64,000 nt of DNA, taken from positions 930,001 through 994,000 of the forward strand of contig NZ_CP015110.1 in assembly GCF_001612555.1 (NCBI RefSeq), read 5' to 3'. The position numbers and the translations under genes are program-made. Under the pieces are notes generated by a model. It ran no database searches. It worked only from the letters and a program-made list of their open reading frames with translations, and was not told the origin of the DNA. This DNA is from Acinetobacter sp. TGL-Y2. Lineage in GTDB: Bacteria; Pseudomonadota; Gammaproteobacteria; Pseudomonadales; Moraxellaceae. This document shows positions 26,236-36,705 of this stretch, in pieces. Numbering within the stretch: position 1 is the first letter of the stretch; every line of letters begins with the position of its first letter.

Positions 26236-27918
26236 CTAACTCTTTTTAAAATTTTGAGGCAACAATAAACCATTGAGCTGTTCTAATTGCGGATCATTCG
26301 GATGATTTTGTTGGAGTTGTTGTAACACATCACTAAATTGATCCAGTGAGCCTTGCATATACAGTGCTTTGGCAAAACGAACCCCAATATTGACACTTTT
26401 ACTTAAATGATAGGCTTTAGCGAGTACACGACTGGCGGTATCAAAATCATTTTGTAAGAAAGTGATATAACCCAATGTATCTAAAATAGACGCCTGCTCA
26501 GGTGCATTTTCAAGCGCAAGTTCTGCATAGCCACGTGCTTCATCTAAACGTCTATTTTGTAATGCTAGGGTGTAGGCATAGGCATTCAAATAGGTGGGAC
26601 TATTCGGTTCAAGCGTTAATAATCGCTTTAAAACCCGATCTAATTGATCACGGTCTTGAAAAGGATCCAGTAGTAATACTTCCGAATAGATCAGTTCTGG
26701 ATCATTAGGAAGATTCTTTACCGCTTCTTTGAGCAAACCCAGTGCTGCTTTTTTATTGCCCATTTTTTTGAGTATTTCAGCTTGGGCTTGGTACAAGAAG
26801 CTGGCTTGCTGTGGGTAATTGACGCGCTCTTGAGTCAGAAACCTTAAGGCATCATTTAAACGATTTTGTTTGTCATAGATAGCAATGAGGTTTCGTCTTG
26901 AGACCATATACAGGTTGCCATCGACCAGTCGGTAATAGGCTTTGGCAGTTTCATAATGCTGTTTACGATCAGCATTAACCGCCAAATAATAATAGGCATC
27001 ATTTTGGTATTGATTGGAATATCGTAGCTCAACCAAATATTGTTCCGCCAGCTCGTACTGTTTTAAATCAATTGAGGTTAAGCCTGCAATAAACAACGCC
27101 TCTTCTGCATCCGGCCATTTTTTAATAATATTTTTGAGTTTATTGAGCGCAACTTCAGATTGATTCAGTTTAATGAGGTAGCGGACTTCAGCCATGTGAA
27201 TTTCAAGATTATGTTTATTCTTCTTACTGCTACGTTCAAACCACTTTAAAGTGGCGGCTTGATCACCCAATGCCATCAGTAGATTGGCTTTGAGCAGAAT
27301 AAATCCAGTGGCTTTGGGGCGCTTTCTCAGGGCTTTGTTCAGTGTTTTTAGGGCTTGTTCGACTTCGTCATTTTGTGCTTCTAAACTTGCAATCAGCACC
27401 AATACAGACGGATTATCATTTTCTCTACTTTTGCGCAGCGTCGTTAGTAAATTAGCACGATCTTCAGCAGATTCCGGTGAAATTCCCTCGAGAATGCGTT
27501 CTAAGTCGGAGTCTGGGTCGAGCGTTAAAATGCTGTCCAATACATCTGCGGCCAATTCATACTCATGGGATTTGAGTGCAATATGGGCCAAATAAAACTT
27601 AGCAGGGACGTCTTCAGGTTCTTGTACCACCCAATGCGTTGCAATGTCTAAGGCAGCTTGTAAGTCATTTTGCTCAAGAGCAACATTTAAGGCGCGCTGC
27701 TTAATGGCAGTGGAGCTGCTCCGAATAGCCAGAACGGTATAATTGTGTAGCGCTGTGGCTGTATCGTTCGCTGCAATGGCAAACTCAGCCATCATGGTTT
27801 GTTCTATAATCTTATGATTCGATTGTGCATGATTAATTTCTCCAGATGCTCTAAGATGAACACTGTAAGTCATGCTACCGACAAGTAAGAGTGTGGTAGA
27901 ATACTGCTTAATTGTCAT
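26236..27918 (-). CDS. Tetratricopeptide-repeat protein, secreted
   Basis: 560 aa from the ATG at 27918, whose first residues (MTIKQYSTTLLLVGSMTYSVHLRAS) form a signal peptide. The longer frame to 28050 would overlap hemA's start and leave no room for two promoters. The rest is a long array of TPR-like helices (examples: KFYLAHIALKSHEYELAADVLDSI; AEEALFIAGLTSIDLKQYELAEQYL; ASILDTLGYITFLQNDFDTASRVL). It probably acts in the periplasm or at the outer membrane as a scaffold; the partner is unknown. Upstream of lolB in the same operon and divergent from hemA, a conserved arrangement. Confidence 0.85.
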   Translation of the reverse strand: MTIKQYSTTLLLVGSMTYSVHLRASGEINHAQSNHKIIEQTMMAEFAIAANDTATALHNYTVLAIRSSSTAIKQRALNVALEQNDLQAALDIATHWVVQEPEDVPAKFYLAHIALKSHEYELAADVLDSILTLDPDSDLERILEGISPESAEDRANLLTTLRKSRENDNPSVLVLIASLEAQNDEVEQALKTLNKALRKRPKATGFILLKANLLMALGDQAATLKWFERSSKKNKHNLEIHMAEVRYLIKLNQSEVALNKLKNIIKKWPDAEEALFIAGLTSIDLKQYELAEQYLVELRYSNQYQNDAYYYLAVNADRKQHYETAKAYYRLVDGNLYMVSRRNLIAIYDKQNRLNDALRFLTQERVNYPQQASFLYQAQAEILKKMGNKKAALGLLKEAVKNLPNDPELIYSEVLLLDPFQDRDQLDRVLKRLLTLEPNSPTYLNAYAYTLALQNRRLDEARGYAELALENAPEQASILDTLGYITFLQNDFDTASRVLAKAYHLSKSVNIGVRFAKALYMQGSLDQFSDVLQQLQQNHPNDPQLEQLNGLLLPQNFKKS

Positions 27919-28024
27919 GCCGTTGATTCGGCTATTTATTTGACGCAAATTTTTTATCCAAGTACTGCTTTTTATGACACCGTTATTGCACAATAGCATA
28001 AATTTAGCGAATTGATGATCTGAT

Positions 28025-29308
28025 ATGTCTTTCTTTGCATTGGGTGTCAACCATCAAACAGCCTCCGTTGAACTGCGCGAACAAGTGGCTTTTAACCCTG
28101 AAAAGTTAAGAGATTTGTTGGCGGAGCAACGTCACGATCATGTATTGAATGATATGGTGGTCGTGTCAACGTGTAATCGGACTGAAGTCTATGCCATGGC
28201 AGACAATGCTGAAATGGTACTAGACTGGCTCGCACAAAAAAATGGTATTGATGTAAAGCAATTACAAAATCATATCTACCGTCATGAAAACTCAGATGCG
28301 GTGACCCATTTGATGCGAGTCGCTTCCGGTCTAGATTCACTCATGCTGGGTGAACCGCAAATTATGGGGCAGGTCAAATCTGCGCTGACTTTGGCCAAAG
28401 AGTCTGATGTGGTCTCAGCGCAGCTCAACCGTATTTTTGAATATGCATTTTATGCCGCTAAACGTGTTCGCTCAGAAACTGCCGTGGGTAGCCATGCCGT
28501 TTCGATGGGTTATGCAGTGGCACAATTGGCTGTACAAGTGTTTAGTCAACCTGAAAAGCTCACTGTGATGGTGGTGGCAGCAGGGGAGATGAATAGCTTG
28601 GTTGCCAAACATTTGGCGGAAATGGGGGTGGCGAAAATCCTCATTTGTAATCGAGGTGCTGAGCGAGCAGAGCAGCTGGCACAGGAAATATCGCATCGAG
28701 TGGAAGTGGAAATCGTTCCATTTACCGCATTGGCGGAAAATTTACACCGTGCAGATGTGATTTCCAGTTGTACTGGAAGTCTGCATCAAGTGATCTCACA
28801 TGCGGATGTGAAAATCGCGCTAAAAAAACGTCGATATAAGCAAATGTTGTTGGTTGATTTAGCTGTACCACGTGATATAGAGCCGAAAGTAAAAATACTT
28901 GATGGTGTATATCTATATGGCGTGGATGATCTGCAAAGCGTGATTGATGAAAACTTAGCCCAGCGCCGTCAAGCGGCGGTTGAAGCTGAGGTGATGGTCA
29001 ATCAGTTAGCAACGCAGCTCATCACTCAGCAAAAAGTCAGTCAAGCAGGTACTACCATTCAGCTTTACCGTGAACAGGGTGATCAAGTCCGTCAAAAAGA
29101 ACTCAATTGCGCGCTTGAGCGTATTCAAAATGGTGAAGATGCTGCCAAAGTGATGCAAGAATTTGCACATCGTTTAACGCGGAAACTCTTGCATCCAACC
29201 TCATTGCTATTGAGAGAAGTGGCGAAAGATGAAAACCCAGCTTATTTTGAAGATATCCAGAACAGCTTAGAAGAGATCTTTAAACATCAACGTCAGACCA
29301 AACCTTAA
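28025..29308 (+). CDS. hemA: Glutamyl-tRNA reductase
   Basis: First committed step of tetrapyrrole synthesis: reduces Glu-tRNA to glutamate-1-semialdehyde. 427 aa. The nucleophile Cys50 lies in [13 protein letters not shown]; the [20 protein letters not shown] block and the NADPH domain around [19 protein letters not shown] are intact, as is the C-terminal dimerisation helix ([15 protein letters not shown]). Divergent from the TPR-lolB operon and convergent with dnaG, 34 bp apart without a clear terminator. It supplies heme precursors and the siroheme made by CysG. Confidence 0.97.
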   Translation: MSFFALGVNHQTASVELREQVAFNPEKLRDLLAEQRHDHVLNDMVVVSTCNRTEVYAMADNAEMVLDWLAQKNGIDVKQLQNHIYRHENSDAVTHLMRVASGLDSLMLGEPQIMGQVKSALTLAKESDVVSAQLNRIFEYAFYAAKRVRSETAVGSHAVSMGYAVAQLAVQVFSQPEKLTVMVVAAGEMNSLVAKHLAEMGVAKILICNRGAERAEQLAQEISHRVEVEIVPFTALAENLHRADVISSCTGSLHQVISHADVKIALKKRRYKQMLLVDLAVPRDIEPKVKILDGVYLYGVDDLQSVIDENLAQRRQAAVEAEVMVNQLATQLITQQKVSQAGTTIQLYREQGDQVRQKELNCALERIQNGEDAAKVMQEFAHRLTRKLLHPTSLLLREVAKDENPAYFEDIQNSLEEIFKHQRQTKP

Positions 29309-29342
29309 ACATTCCAACAATCAATATCTTTAAATAGGTAGT

Positions 29343-31271
29343 TCACTCTTCATTCACCAGTTTTAATCCAATTTTCTTGGTCAATTCATTTAATTGACGT
29401 CTTAAATTTGCTGATTCTATAAGAGTTTTTGGATTTTTTAATTTGATCTTTAAATATTTTTCGTTAAGACCTTCCGATATTTCTCGAGCTCTATTAAAAC
29501 ATTTTTCAGGTGATTCTAAGGTATCAGATAAATCAATTTGCTTTAAAATTTCAGCTAAAATCGCATGATGCTTTGAACAAGCTCCTAGAACATAATAAAT
29601 TGCAAGCTCTTGGTCATCAGGTAATGAGTCAAATATTTTATCTAAAGAATCAAGTACATTTCTTAATATAGAATCATCATTTATATAAGCTCGTAAAACT
29701 TCAAATTGAGTATAAACCATAGGATTATTTATCAATAATGAAACGGCGAACTCTTCATTTCCAATTTTCTGTAGAAAAGACAGTGAAGCATCATGGTTGA
29801 CTTTTGGTTGCCATTTTTTATTAAAGCCCAATTTGTCTTTAAAAAATTGACGAATCAAATAGCGGTATGAGCCATGTTTCGGGAGTAAGTCAGTCAGTTG
29901 ATTAAGTTCTGCCATCACCTGACTTTTCCCTTCAGGCGTGGTGATCTCATACTGCTGGCTCAGCAGTGCAAAAATAAAATCGGACAATAACGGCGCTTGT
30001 TGCCACATGCGATTGAAGGTTTCGAGTCCTTCTTTACGGACCAAAGAATCGGGATCATGCTCTTTGGGCATAATAAAGAATTTGAGTTCACGTCCGTCAT
30101 TTAAAAGGGGCAGTGCAATATCTAAAGTACGGCGCGCGGCTTTTTGACCTGCGGCATCACCATCAAAAGCAATCGTAATCTGACTGTTTTGTTTAAAAAG
30201 CGTGGTTAAATGGTCTGCATTACTGGCCGTCCCTAACGTTGCCACAGCACCTGGAATGCCTGCTTGTTGTAAAGCAATCACATCCATATAGCCTTCAACC
30301 ATCAGCCAGTTTTGCGCCTTAAGCTTGCGACCTTCATATAAACCATATAGAAGCTGGTTCTTGTGAAATACTTCAGAGTCGGGTGAGTTGATGTATTTCG
30401 GTTTGATTTCGTCATTTAAAGCACGACCACCGAAACCGACTACACGACCTTTGGCATCACGAATGGGGAAAATCACCCGTTCACGCAGCAAATCAAAGTC
30501 TCGACCACTGTCACTGGTACGGATTAACCCTAGCAACTTTAAACCTTCAATATCTTGTGGAAAGGCTTTTTCTAAATGTTGCCAGTCTTCTGGTGCATAA
30601 CCCAAACGCCAGTATTTCACGGTTTCTGCACCTAAACCACGGTGCCTAAAATACTGCTGGGCTATTTTGCTATGTGGAAGCTGTTTTTCATAATACAGTG
30701 CAACATTTTCCAGCAAATCATACAGGTTACCTTCTTGCGAACTCTCTTGATCATACTGGTCATTAAAAGCGAAAGCTGAACCATCAAACGCGTCAAAGCC
30801 CTCAAGATTTTGGAAAGCTTCAAATGGATCTGTTTCAAAATGAGTAGCGTTATCAGAAACGTTCTTAGAGCTTGGTTGCTGAGCGGTTTTGTTTTGAACA
30901 GGCGTTGGAGTCGAAGCTTGAGCAGGCGCAGGTTTGGTGGTTTCACGCTTGTACGATAATTTTTTGGAATCGTGATTGTCTTTGGGTAACTCAATTCCAG
31001 TTTGACTGGACAGGTCTTTCATTACATCGATAAAGTTTCGATGATCAATATCCATCAAGAAACGAATAGCATTACCATTGGCTTGACAGCCAAAACAGTG
31101 GAAATACTGTTTATCACGATACACATGAAAAGAAGGTGATTTTTCCTGATGAAAAGGACAACAGCCCGAGTAAGTACGACCCGATTTTTTTAATTTCACA
31201 CGCTGACCGATCAGATCGACGATATCGGTACGATCCAAAATTTGATCAATGGTGTGCTGAGGTATGGCCAT
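29343..31271 (-). CDS. dnaG: DNA primase
   Basis: Makes RNA primers for replication. 642 aa. The N-terminal CHC2 zinc finger uses Cys38, His41, Cys59 and Cys62 (CCPFHQEK ... YFHCFGCQ). A low-complexity linker rich in Thr, Pro and Ala follows (about residues 110-150), then the RNA polymerase core RLGYAPEDW ... FGGRALNDEIKPKYINSPDS, the TOPRIM motif MVEGYMDVIALQQAG and FDGDAAGQKAARR, and the helicase-binding C-terminus. The linker is longer than in E. coli. The gene is not in the rpsU-dnaG-rpoD operon here: rpoD is 12 kb away. Confidence 0.97.
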   Translation of the reverse strand: MAIPQHTIDQILDRTDIVDLIGQRVKLKKSGRTYSGCCPFHQEKSPSFHVYRDKQYFHCFGCQANGNAIRFLMDIDHRNFIDVMKDLSSQTGIELPKDNHDSKKLSYKRETTKPAPAQASTPTPVQNKTAQQPSSKNVSDNATHFETDPFEAFQNLEGFDAFDGSAFAFNDQYDQESSQEGNLYDLLENVALYYEKQLPHSKIAQQYFRHRGLGAETVKYWRLGYAPEDWQHLEKAFPQDIEGLKLLGLIRTSDSGRDFDLLRERVIFPIRDAKGRVVGFGGRALNDEIKPKYINSPDSEVFHKNQLLYGLYEGRKLKAQNWLMVEGYMDVIALQQAGIPGAVATLGTASNADHLTTLFKQNSQITIAFDGDAAGQKAARRTLDIALPLLNDGRELKFFIMPKEHDPDSLVRKEGLETFNRMWQQAPLLSDFIFALLSQQYEITTPEGKSQVMAELNQLTDLLPKHGSYRYLIRQFFKDKLGFNKKWQPKVNHDASLSFLQKIGNEEFAVSLLINNPMVYTQFEVLRAYINDDSILRNVLDSLDKIFDSLPDDQELAIYYVLGACSKHHAILAEILKQIDLSDTLESPEKCFNRAREISEGLNEKYLKIKLKNPKTLIESANLRRQLNELTKKIGLKLVNEE

Positions 31272-31371
31272 ACTAAAAAGTCAGGTTTGGAAAATATCAG
31301 AGGAAGATAAGTTTAAATCATTATGCCTATGAAATATATCAATACTCAAGTTTTGTCTTAAACGCTGTGCA

Positions 31372-31398
31372 TAAAAAAGGCGGGAATAAATCCCACCT
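31372..31398 (-). terminator. Terminator after bamD
   Basis: On the minus strand: AGGTGGGA, loop TTTAT, TCCCGCCT, then a T run. Confidence 0.85.
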
Positions 31399-31423
31399 CA
31401 TTTAGAGCAGATGTAGCGCAAAA

Positions 31424-32443
31424 TTACTGGGTGCGCTGTGGATCATACAAACTTTCATTGGCTGGTGCACTTTGGATATTGGCATCATTTTCACGATTGC
31501 CCAATAAGCCAAAACTCAAACGATTGAGTAAACCCGGCTGATTTTGAGTCTCTGCTTCTTCAACAGTAGCGTCTTTGTTCTGCGCTTTGGCTTCACGACC
31601 CAAGATGCCTAAAGTGGCTCTGTTCAGCCAGTTGCCATCTTGACGTGCTGCGCGTAAGTTCACTTCGCCGTTGGATTTCACCAAAGTCGGATAATTCAGT
31701 TTCAGCACTTCAATATATTGCTGAGAAGTTGCTTTATCACCCAGTTTGTCATAGCCATACGCCATCGTGGCTAAAGCCTCAGGAATTTGTGGGGTATTGG
31801 GGAAATGTTCCACCACCCATTGACCACGTTCGACTGCTGCTAACCAAGCTTTACGTTTAATATTAAAACGTGCAGCAGTCATTTCATTTTCAGCCAATTC
31901 TTGACCAATAAACTTCATGCGTAGCGCGGCATCGACTGCATACTGACTGCTTGGATAACGACGAATAAAATCAACAAAGTTTTGATACGCCACTTTTAGG
32001 TAGCTCACGTCACGATGTGACTGTTGCAAAGAGGTGTAACGGATCAAGCCATCATAGTTTTGCTCCATGTTCGCAACACCGCGAACATAGTAGGCATAAT
32101 CCACATTAGGATGCTGAGGATTCAAGCGAATAAAACGATCCGCCAAAGCCACTGTACCTTCATAATCTTTTTGTTGAAATTTGGTATAGAGCAAGTCTAA
32201 TTGCGCTTGCTGAGTGTATTGGCCAGTTGGATAATAGGTATCGATTGCTTCTAATGATTGTGCAGCATCGCTATATTGGCCACGATCTAATGCTTTTTGC
32301 GCTTTATCAAAATAGATTTGTTCGCTAGATTTTGGGCCAGTATCGACCACATCTTTCTTTGGATTACTACTACAGCCTACAAATGTAGCTGCTAAGCCTA
32401 GCGATAAAGCAAGCATTGTAACTTTATAACGTGGTAGCGACAT
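31424..32443 (-). CDS. bamD: Outer-membrane assembly lipoprotein BamD
   Basis: Essential part of the Bam complex that folds beta-barrel proteins. 339 aa; lipobox FVGC with Cys24. TPR-type helices begin with EQIYFDKAQKALDRGQYSDAAQSLEAIDTYYPTGQYTQQAQLDLLY; the block YYVRGVANMEQ and FVDFIRRYPSSQYA are typical of BamD. It is about 95 residues longer than E. coli BamD because of a low-complexity C-terminal tail (from about 270, with Asn, Gln and Ala). Divergent from rluD, the usual arrangement in gammaproteobacteria. Confidence 0.96.
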   Translation of the reverse strand: MSLPRYKVTMLALSLGLAATFVGCSSNPKKDVVDTGPKSSEQIYFDKAQKALDRGQYSDAAQSLEAIDTYYPTGQYTQQAQLDLLYTKFQQKDYEGTVALADRFIRLNPQHPNVDYAYYVRGVANMEQNYDGLIRYTSLQQSHRDVSYLKVAYQNFVDFIRRYPSSQYAVDAALRMKFIGQELAENEMTAARFNIKRKAWLAAVERGQWVVEHFPNTPQIPEALATMAYGYDKLGDKATSQQYIEVLKLNYPTLVKSNGEVNLRAARQDGNWLNRATLGILGREAKAQNKDATVEEAETQNQPGLLNRLSFGLLGNRENDANIQSAPANESLYDPQRTQ

Positions 32444-32514
32444 AAAAATTCCTCTGTTTATACGGCCAATAGGCTACAATTGCACTATTAAACCACTTTT
32501 GTCCGAATGAGCAA

Positions 32515-33567
32515 ATGACTTCAGCACAATCTTCTAATTCTAATTTCCCAGAAAACGATTTCAATTTAATTGAAGAATCTGAGGATGCAGATAATCATAC
32601 TTCAGCGCCAACTGCAACACGTGTATCGTTGCAATTTCAATTGGATGAGAGCTATTCAGGTCAACGGATTGATCAGGTGGCAGCACTGGTTTGGAATGAC
32701 TTTTCTCGTGAAAAATTGAAACAATGGATGAAAGAAGGTCATCTGTTGATCAATGGTAATATTGTCAAACCCAAGTATAAATGTGAAGGAAATGAAGCAT
32801 TAACACTTGAAGTTGAGCTTGAGGCACAAACCACTAGCCAGCCTGAAAATATTCCTTTAGATGTGATCTATGAAGATGATGACATCTTAGTGATCAATAA
32901 AGCAGTGGGTATGGTGGTACATCCAGGTGCAGGTAATCCGAATGGAACACTGGTAAACGCGATTTTGTATCACAATCCAAAATCAGCTGAACTTTCTCGT
33001 GCAGGTTTGGTACATCGCATCGACAAAGATACCAGTGGCTTATTGGTTGTGGCAAAAAACCTAGAAGCACAGTTTTCTTTAAGTAAGCAACTTGCGAAAA
33101 AGTCAGTCTTCCGTGTTTATGACCTCATTTGTTACGGCAATATTATTGCCGGTGGCACGATTGATGAGCCAATTAAGCGTCATCCTGTGGATCGCGTGAA
33201 AATGGCGATTCTACCGGGTGGTCGTGATGCAGTGACGCATTACAATGTCAAAGAGCGCTTCCAAAACTTCACCCGTGTACAAGCACGGTTGGAGACGGGT
33301 CGTACCCATCAAATTCGCATTCACTTTACCTATTTAGGTTTCCCGCTAGTCGGTGATCCAGTGTATGTGAGCCGTGTCAAAGTTCCAGCTGGTGCATCTG
33401 AAAAACTTGCAATCCAAATGCGTACCTTTAAACGCCAAGCGCTACATGCAACGCAGCTAGGGCTAAAGCATCCGCGTAGTGGCGAAGAGATGATGTTTGA
33501 AGCGCCTTGGCCTGCAGATTTTGTAGAGTTACTTGAAACTTTACGTACTGAAAATAAAGCGTACTAA
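32515..33567 (+). CDS. rluD: 23S rRNA pseudouridine synthase RluD
   Basis: Converts three uridines in helix 69 of 23S rRNA to pseudouridine. 350 aa: an S4 RNA-binding domain (SGQRIDQVAALVWNDFSREKLKQWM, about residues 45-70), catalytic RluA-type domain with the Asp in LVHRIDKDTSGLLVVAK, and RLETGRTHQIRIHF. A 40-residue Asn/Ser/Glu-rich N-terminal extension precedes the S4 part. Followed by pgeF after 34 bp, as commonly seen. Confidence 0.96.
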   Translation: MTSAQSSNSNFPENDFNLIEESEDADNHTSAPTATRVSLQFQLDESYSGQRIDQVAALVWNDFSREKLKQWMKEGHLLINGNIVKPKYKCEGNEALTLEVELEAQTTSQPENIPLDVIYEDDDILVINKAVGMVVHPGAGNPNGTLVNAILYHNPKSAELSRAGLVHRIDKDTSGLLVVAKNLEAQFSLSKQLAKKSVFRVYDLICYGNIIAGGTIDEPIKRHPVDRVKMAILPGGRDAVTHYNVKERFQNFTRVQARLETGRTHQIRIHFTYLGFPLVGDPVYVSRVKVPAGASEKLAIQMRTFKRQALHATQLGLKHPRSGEEMMFEAPWPADFVELLETLRTENKAY

Positions 33568-33601
33568 TCTTATCTAATATCGTTGAAAAAGGATCATCGA
33601 C

Positions 33602-34342
33602 ATGCAATTTGTTCAAGGGCTTCCCGACGGTGTGTGTGTGGGGCAAACTCAAATTGAGCACGTCAAAACTGTAAATTCCGCTACAGCAGAATTGGCAGGT
33701 TTTAATTTGGCCTTGCATGTCAATGATGATCCGATTCGTGTCCAGCAGCATCGTATGGCGCTGCTGGATGAGTTAGCAGCCTTTGGTGTGAATAAAGTCA
33801 CATGGATGACGCAAACTCACAGCACAATTTGTCACACTATTAATGAGCAAATATATTTTCAAGCATTAGAAGGTGATGGTTTGGTTACCCAAACTCGAGC
33901 ACATGCACTCATGATGATGACGGCTGACTGTTTACCTGTGGTGTTGGGTAATGCGACAGCTACAGAAGTTGCCAATTTACATGCAGGTTGGCGAGGCCTT
34001 GCTGGCGGCATTATTGAAAATACGATATCGACTATGAATACAGCGCCAACATGGGCTTGGTTAGGTGCTGCGATCAGTCAGCCTTGCTTTGAAGTGGGTG
34101 AGGAGGTTAAGCAGACTTTTTGTGAAAAATATCCTGAAATTTCACATGCTTTTATGGCAAATCTGAACTTAGGTAAATATCAAGCAGACTTATATGCTAT
34201 TGCACGCTATATTTTAAAAAAACAGGGTGTTGAAACTGTATTAGGTGGTGATAAGTGTTCTTATCTTGAGGCCAATAAATATTATTCATATCGCCGTAAT
34301 GCTCAGACTGGACGGATGGCGACATTCGTATTTATGCGATAG
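33602..34342 (+). CDS. pgeF: Peptidoglycan editing factor / multicopper-like laccase-domain protein
   Basis: 246 aa YfiH/PgeF-family protein; in E. coli it removes L-Ser wrongly placed in peptidoglycan precursors, and related enzymes act on purine nucleosides. The metal/catalytic residues are visible: His in QTHSTICH, Cys in MTADCLPVVL, His in NLHAGWRGLAGGI. Directly downstream of rluD with 34 bp between, so likely the same operon. The ATG at 33602 follows AAAAAGGATCATCGAC, a usable ribosome site. Confidence 0.93.
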   Translation: MQFVQGLPDGVCVGQTQIEHVKTVNSATAELAGFNLALHVNDDPIRVQQHRMALLDELAAFGVNKVTWMTQTHSTICHTINEQIYFQALEGDGLVTQTRAHALMMMTADCLPVVLGNATATEVANLHAGWRGLAGGIIENTISTMNTAPTWAWLGAAISQPCFEVGEEVKQTFCEKYPEISHAFMANLNLGKYQADLYAIARYILKKQGVETVLGGDKCSYLEANKYYSYRRNAQTGRMATFVFMR

Positions 34343-34382
34343 AAAGTGTTAAACTACAACTACGTAGTTATCTAGTTATCTT

Positions 34383-34937
34383 ATGTCTGATCTTAAAAAA
34401 TCTCTCGCTATCGTTTATCACAGTCCATATGGACACACTGCAAAAGTGGCTCAATTCATAGCACAAGGTGCTCAGAGGTTGGGAACTACAGTGCATATCA
34501 TGAATATCGAACATATTGATTGGGATGTATTGGATCAGGCGAATGCCATTATTTTTGGGTGCCCGACCTATATGGGCAGTGTTAGTGGGCCGTTTAAAAT
34601 GTTTATGGACTCAAGCTCAAAACGATGGAAAAATCGTGACTGGCAAGGAAAGTTGGCTGCTGGATTTACCAACTCAGGTGGCTTAAGTGGGGACAAGCTT
34701 TCTGTACTACAGCAAATCAATTTATTTGCAATGCAACACGGTATGTTGTGGTCAGGTCTACCTTTAATGTCAACAGGGCATAGTGAAAGTGATTTAAATC
34801 GACTGTCGAGCAGCTTGGGGCTCATGACTCAATCTGATAATGCGCCAGTTGAAATTACGCCACCTGAAGGTGATTTAAAGACTGCCATTTGGTTTGGTGA
34901 ATACATTGCAAGCTTGACCTATAAGCTTAACCATTAA
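34383..34937 (+). CDS. Flavodoxin-like NAD(P)H:quinone oxidoreductase / flavoprotein
   Basis: 184 aa, single flavodoxin-like domain. FMN phosphate loop YHSPYGHTAKVAQFIAQG near residues 12-29, second loop FGCPTYMGSVSGPFKMFMD near 59-77, third GKLAAGFTNSGGLSGDKLS. This is the WrbA/KefF-like group; likely a quinone reductase, partner unknown. 40 bp after pgeF in the same direction and before a good terminator, so it may finish the rluD-pgeF transcript. Confidence 0.88.
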   Translation: MSDLKKSLAIVYHSPYGHTAKVAQFIAQGAQRLGTTVHIMNIEHIDWDVLDQANAIIFGCPTYMGSVSGPFKMFMDSSSKRWKNRDWQGKLAAGFTNSGGLSGDKLSVLQQINLFAMQHGMLWSGLPLMSTGHSESDLNRLSSSLGLMTQSDNAPVEITPPEGDLKTAIWFGEYIASLTYKLNH

Positions 34938-34962
34938 ATAACTTTAAAATTTATTTCAAAAT

Positions 34963-34992
34963 AAAAAGCACTGCATAAGTCAGTGCTTTTTT
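34963..34992 (+). terminator. Terminator after the flavoprotein gene
   Basis: AAAAAGCACTG, loop CATAAGT, CAGTGCTTTTTT. Confidence 0.88.
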
Positions 34993-35116
34993 ACGCTTGA
35001 ATTATTGATAATTAAGTCAAAAAAAAAATATGACAAATGCCAATTGTATTTAATTTAATCTGCTCTAAAATATGACCTATACAACAATAAAATTCAATAG
35101 ATGATGGAGAATCAGG

Positions 35117-36403
35117 ATGAACTTAAGAAGAGCATTAGAACTCTTATGCGTGATCACTCCCGTAATTAGTCTAATCCCAATAAGCGCTTATGCAAAAGAG
35201 GCTTTACAGCCTTTAACAGATACCGAACTATCTGATGTAAATGGTCAAGCATTGATGAGCATGTCTTATATTGCACCAAATGATGCGGCCAATAAAATGT
35301 CGGGACAAGGTATGGGTTTCTATAAGTTGGGCTTAGAAGCTGAAATGGAGCTCAATGCCAATATTAAAAAATTACAATTAGGCTGTGGTGGTATGAATGG
35401 TGCAGGTGGTTGTGATATTGACATCGATAATTTAAGCCTAAGTGGCATAGCAGATACGCGTGATGGTCGAGTAGGTTCATCGGCCAAATTGACCAATCCT
35501 TTTTTAGAATTTGCGATTAAAAATCCAAATTCAGCTTCGCAGCGTGAAATGGTAGGGTTTAGATTAAGTGCTGAAAAAGCGTTAGGTTTATTGACTCTAG
35601 GGGATGAAAATACAGATGGGCCCAATGGTATTAATCAATTAAGTGGTGCTTTAAAAATTAAAGCGACCACAGGTACAGCAGTGACTGCTGCGCGTTCAAT
35701 GACCTATGCAGACACAGACATGAAAATTAATGGTAAAATCAAACTGTTAGGTTCCTTATTACAACCTGATTTTGATACCAATGACTACAATTTACAACTG
35801 CAATCGACTAATGCAAACCTTGCAATCAATGGAACAACCATTTACGGAACACGAATGGAATCTGCGAAATTGACAGGTTCAGCGACAATTAGTGACCTTA
35901 ACTTTGGTGGCGATATTAATGCTAGTGTGAAAGTTCCACTGATTTCATTGCTTCCACTGACAATCAATGCAAATGGTTATATCTCTGGTCTTAGAGCGAA
36001 TCTTGATATTGATGAAGATTTAGGCTTTATTCATAAACTTCCATTAAACAACCCATTTTCACTTTCACTGCAAACTAATACAGTCCATTGGCCGGGTGCG
36101 GAATATGCCGCAAATCGAGGTTGGTGGCTTGCAATTGAAGATCAAATTGATATAGGGCAGGTTAATCCCTCAAATCCAATCGAAGTAACTAACGATATTC
36201 TGAAGCAAGTTGTTCCAAGTATTAGTAATTACCTTACCAACAACCCGCCTAACTGTCCATTGGGATCCTGTTTAATTGCAGGACTAAATATTGGACAGGT
36301 AAATTTATCTTCAGCGAACCCCCTTTATTTCCCAATTAAAGATCTCAAGCTCGCAACCCAAAATTTCGCACCCAACTGCTATGGAAATTTAAAGTTTTGT
36401 TGA
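35117..36403 (+). CDS. FilA-like secreted surface/pilus-associated protein, copy 1
   Basis: 428 aa with a signal peptide (MNLRRALELLCVITPVISLIPISAYA, cleaved near 26). The mature start QPLTDTELSDVNGQALMSMSYIAP is a motif I associate with Acinetobacter FilA-type proteins (putative pilus assembly) and related DUF6160 proteins. A Cys/Gly block (LQLGCGGMNGAGGCDIDIDNLSLSG, about residues 94-118) and a C-terminal NCYGNLKFC with two cysteines suggest disulfides outside the cytoplasm. The rest is beta-rich repeats. Its role is not known with confidence. A paralogue follows at 36706. The start has GGAG ten bases upstream. Confidence 0.75.
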   Translation: MNLRRALELLCVITPVISLIPISAYAKEALQPLTDTELSDVNGQALMSMSYIAPNDAANKMSGQGMGFYKLGLEAEMELNANIKKLQLGCGGMNGAGGCDIDIDNLSLSGIADTRDGRVGSSAKLTNPFLEFAIKNPNSASQREMVGFRLSAEKALGLLTLGDENTDGPNGINQLSGALKIKATTGTAVTAARSMTYADTDMKINGKIKLLGSLLQPDFDTNDYNLQLQSTNANLAINGTTIYGTRMESAKLTGSATISDLNFGGDINASVKVPLISLLPLTINANGYISGLRANLDIDEDLGFIHKLPLNNPFSLSLQTNTVHWPGAEYAANRGWWLAIEDQIDIGQVNPSNPIEVTNDILKQVVPSISNYLTNNPPNCPLGSCLIAGLNIGQVNLSSANPLYFPIKDLKLATQNFAPNCYGNLKFC

Positions 36404-36419
36404 GGAATGGCACCATTTC

Positions 36420-36443
36420 AAACTTTCTTAAAGGAAGTTTTTT
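36420..36443 (+). terminator. Terminator between the two FilA-like genes
   Basis: AAACTTTC, loop TTAAA, GGAAGTTT with one G-T pair, then T. Weak but well placed 17 bp after the stop codon. Confidence 0.55.
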
Positions 36444-36705
36444 ATGTCTTCATATTCTTAATAAAAATTTATAGGGGAAATCGTTCGCTCGTCGGAAATG
36501 TGTTTAAGTAGTTTATGTTGATATTTATTAAATAGAATTAAATATCAATACATTATTTTTTTATTTTTGCCTTGTCAAAAACAGTCAAGAATAAGGTGCA
36601 TTACTTAAATAAGAATAAAATTGAGCTTTTTTTGTAGAGGTGTTAATAATATAAGTCGCTTATGGATTAAGCGAGCATAAAAATAAAATGAGATGGAGAG
36701 TCATT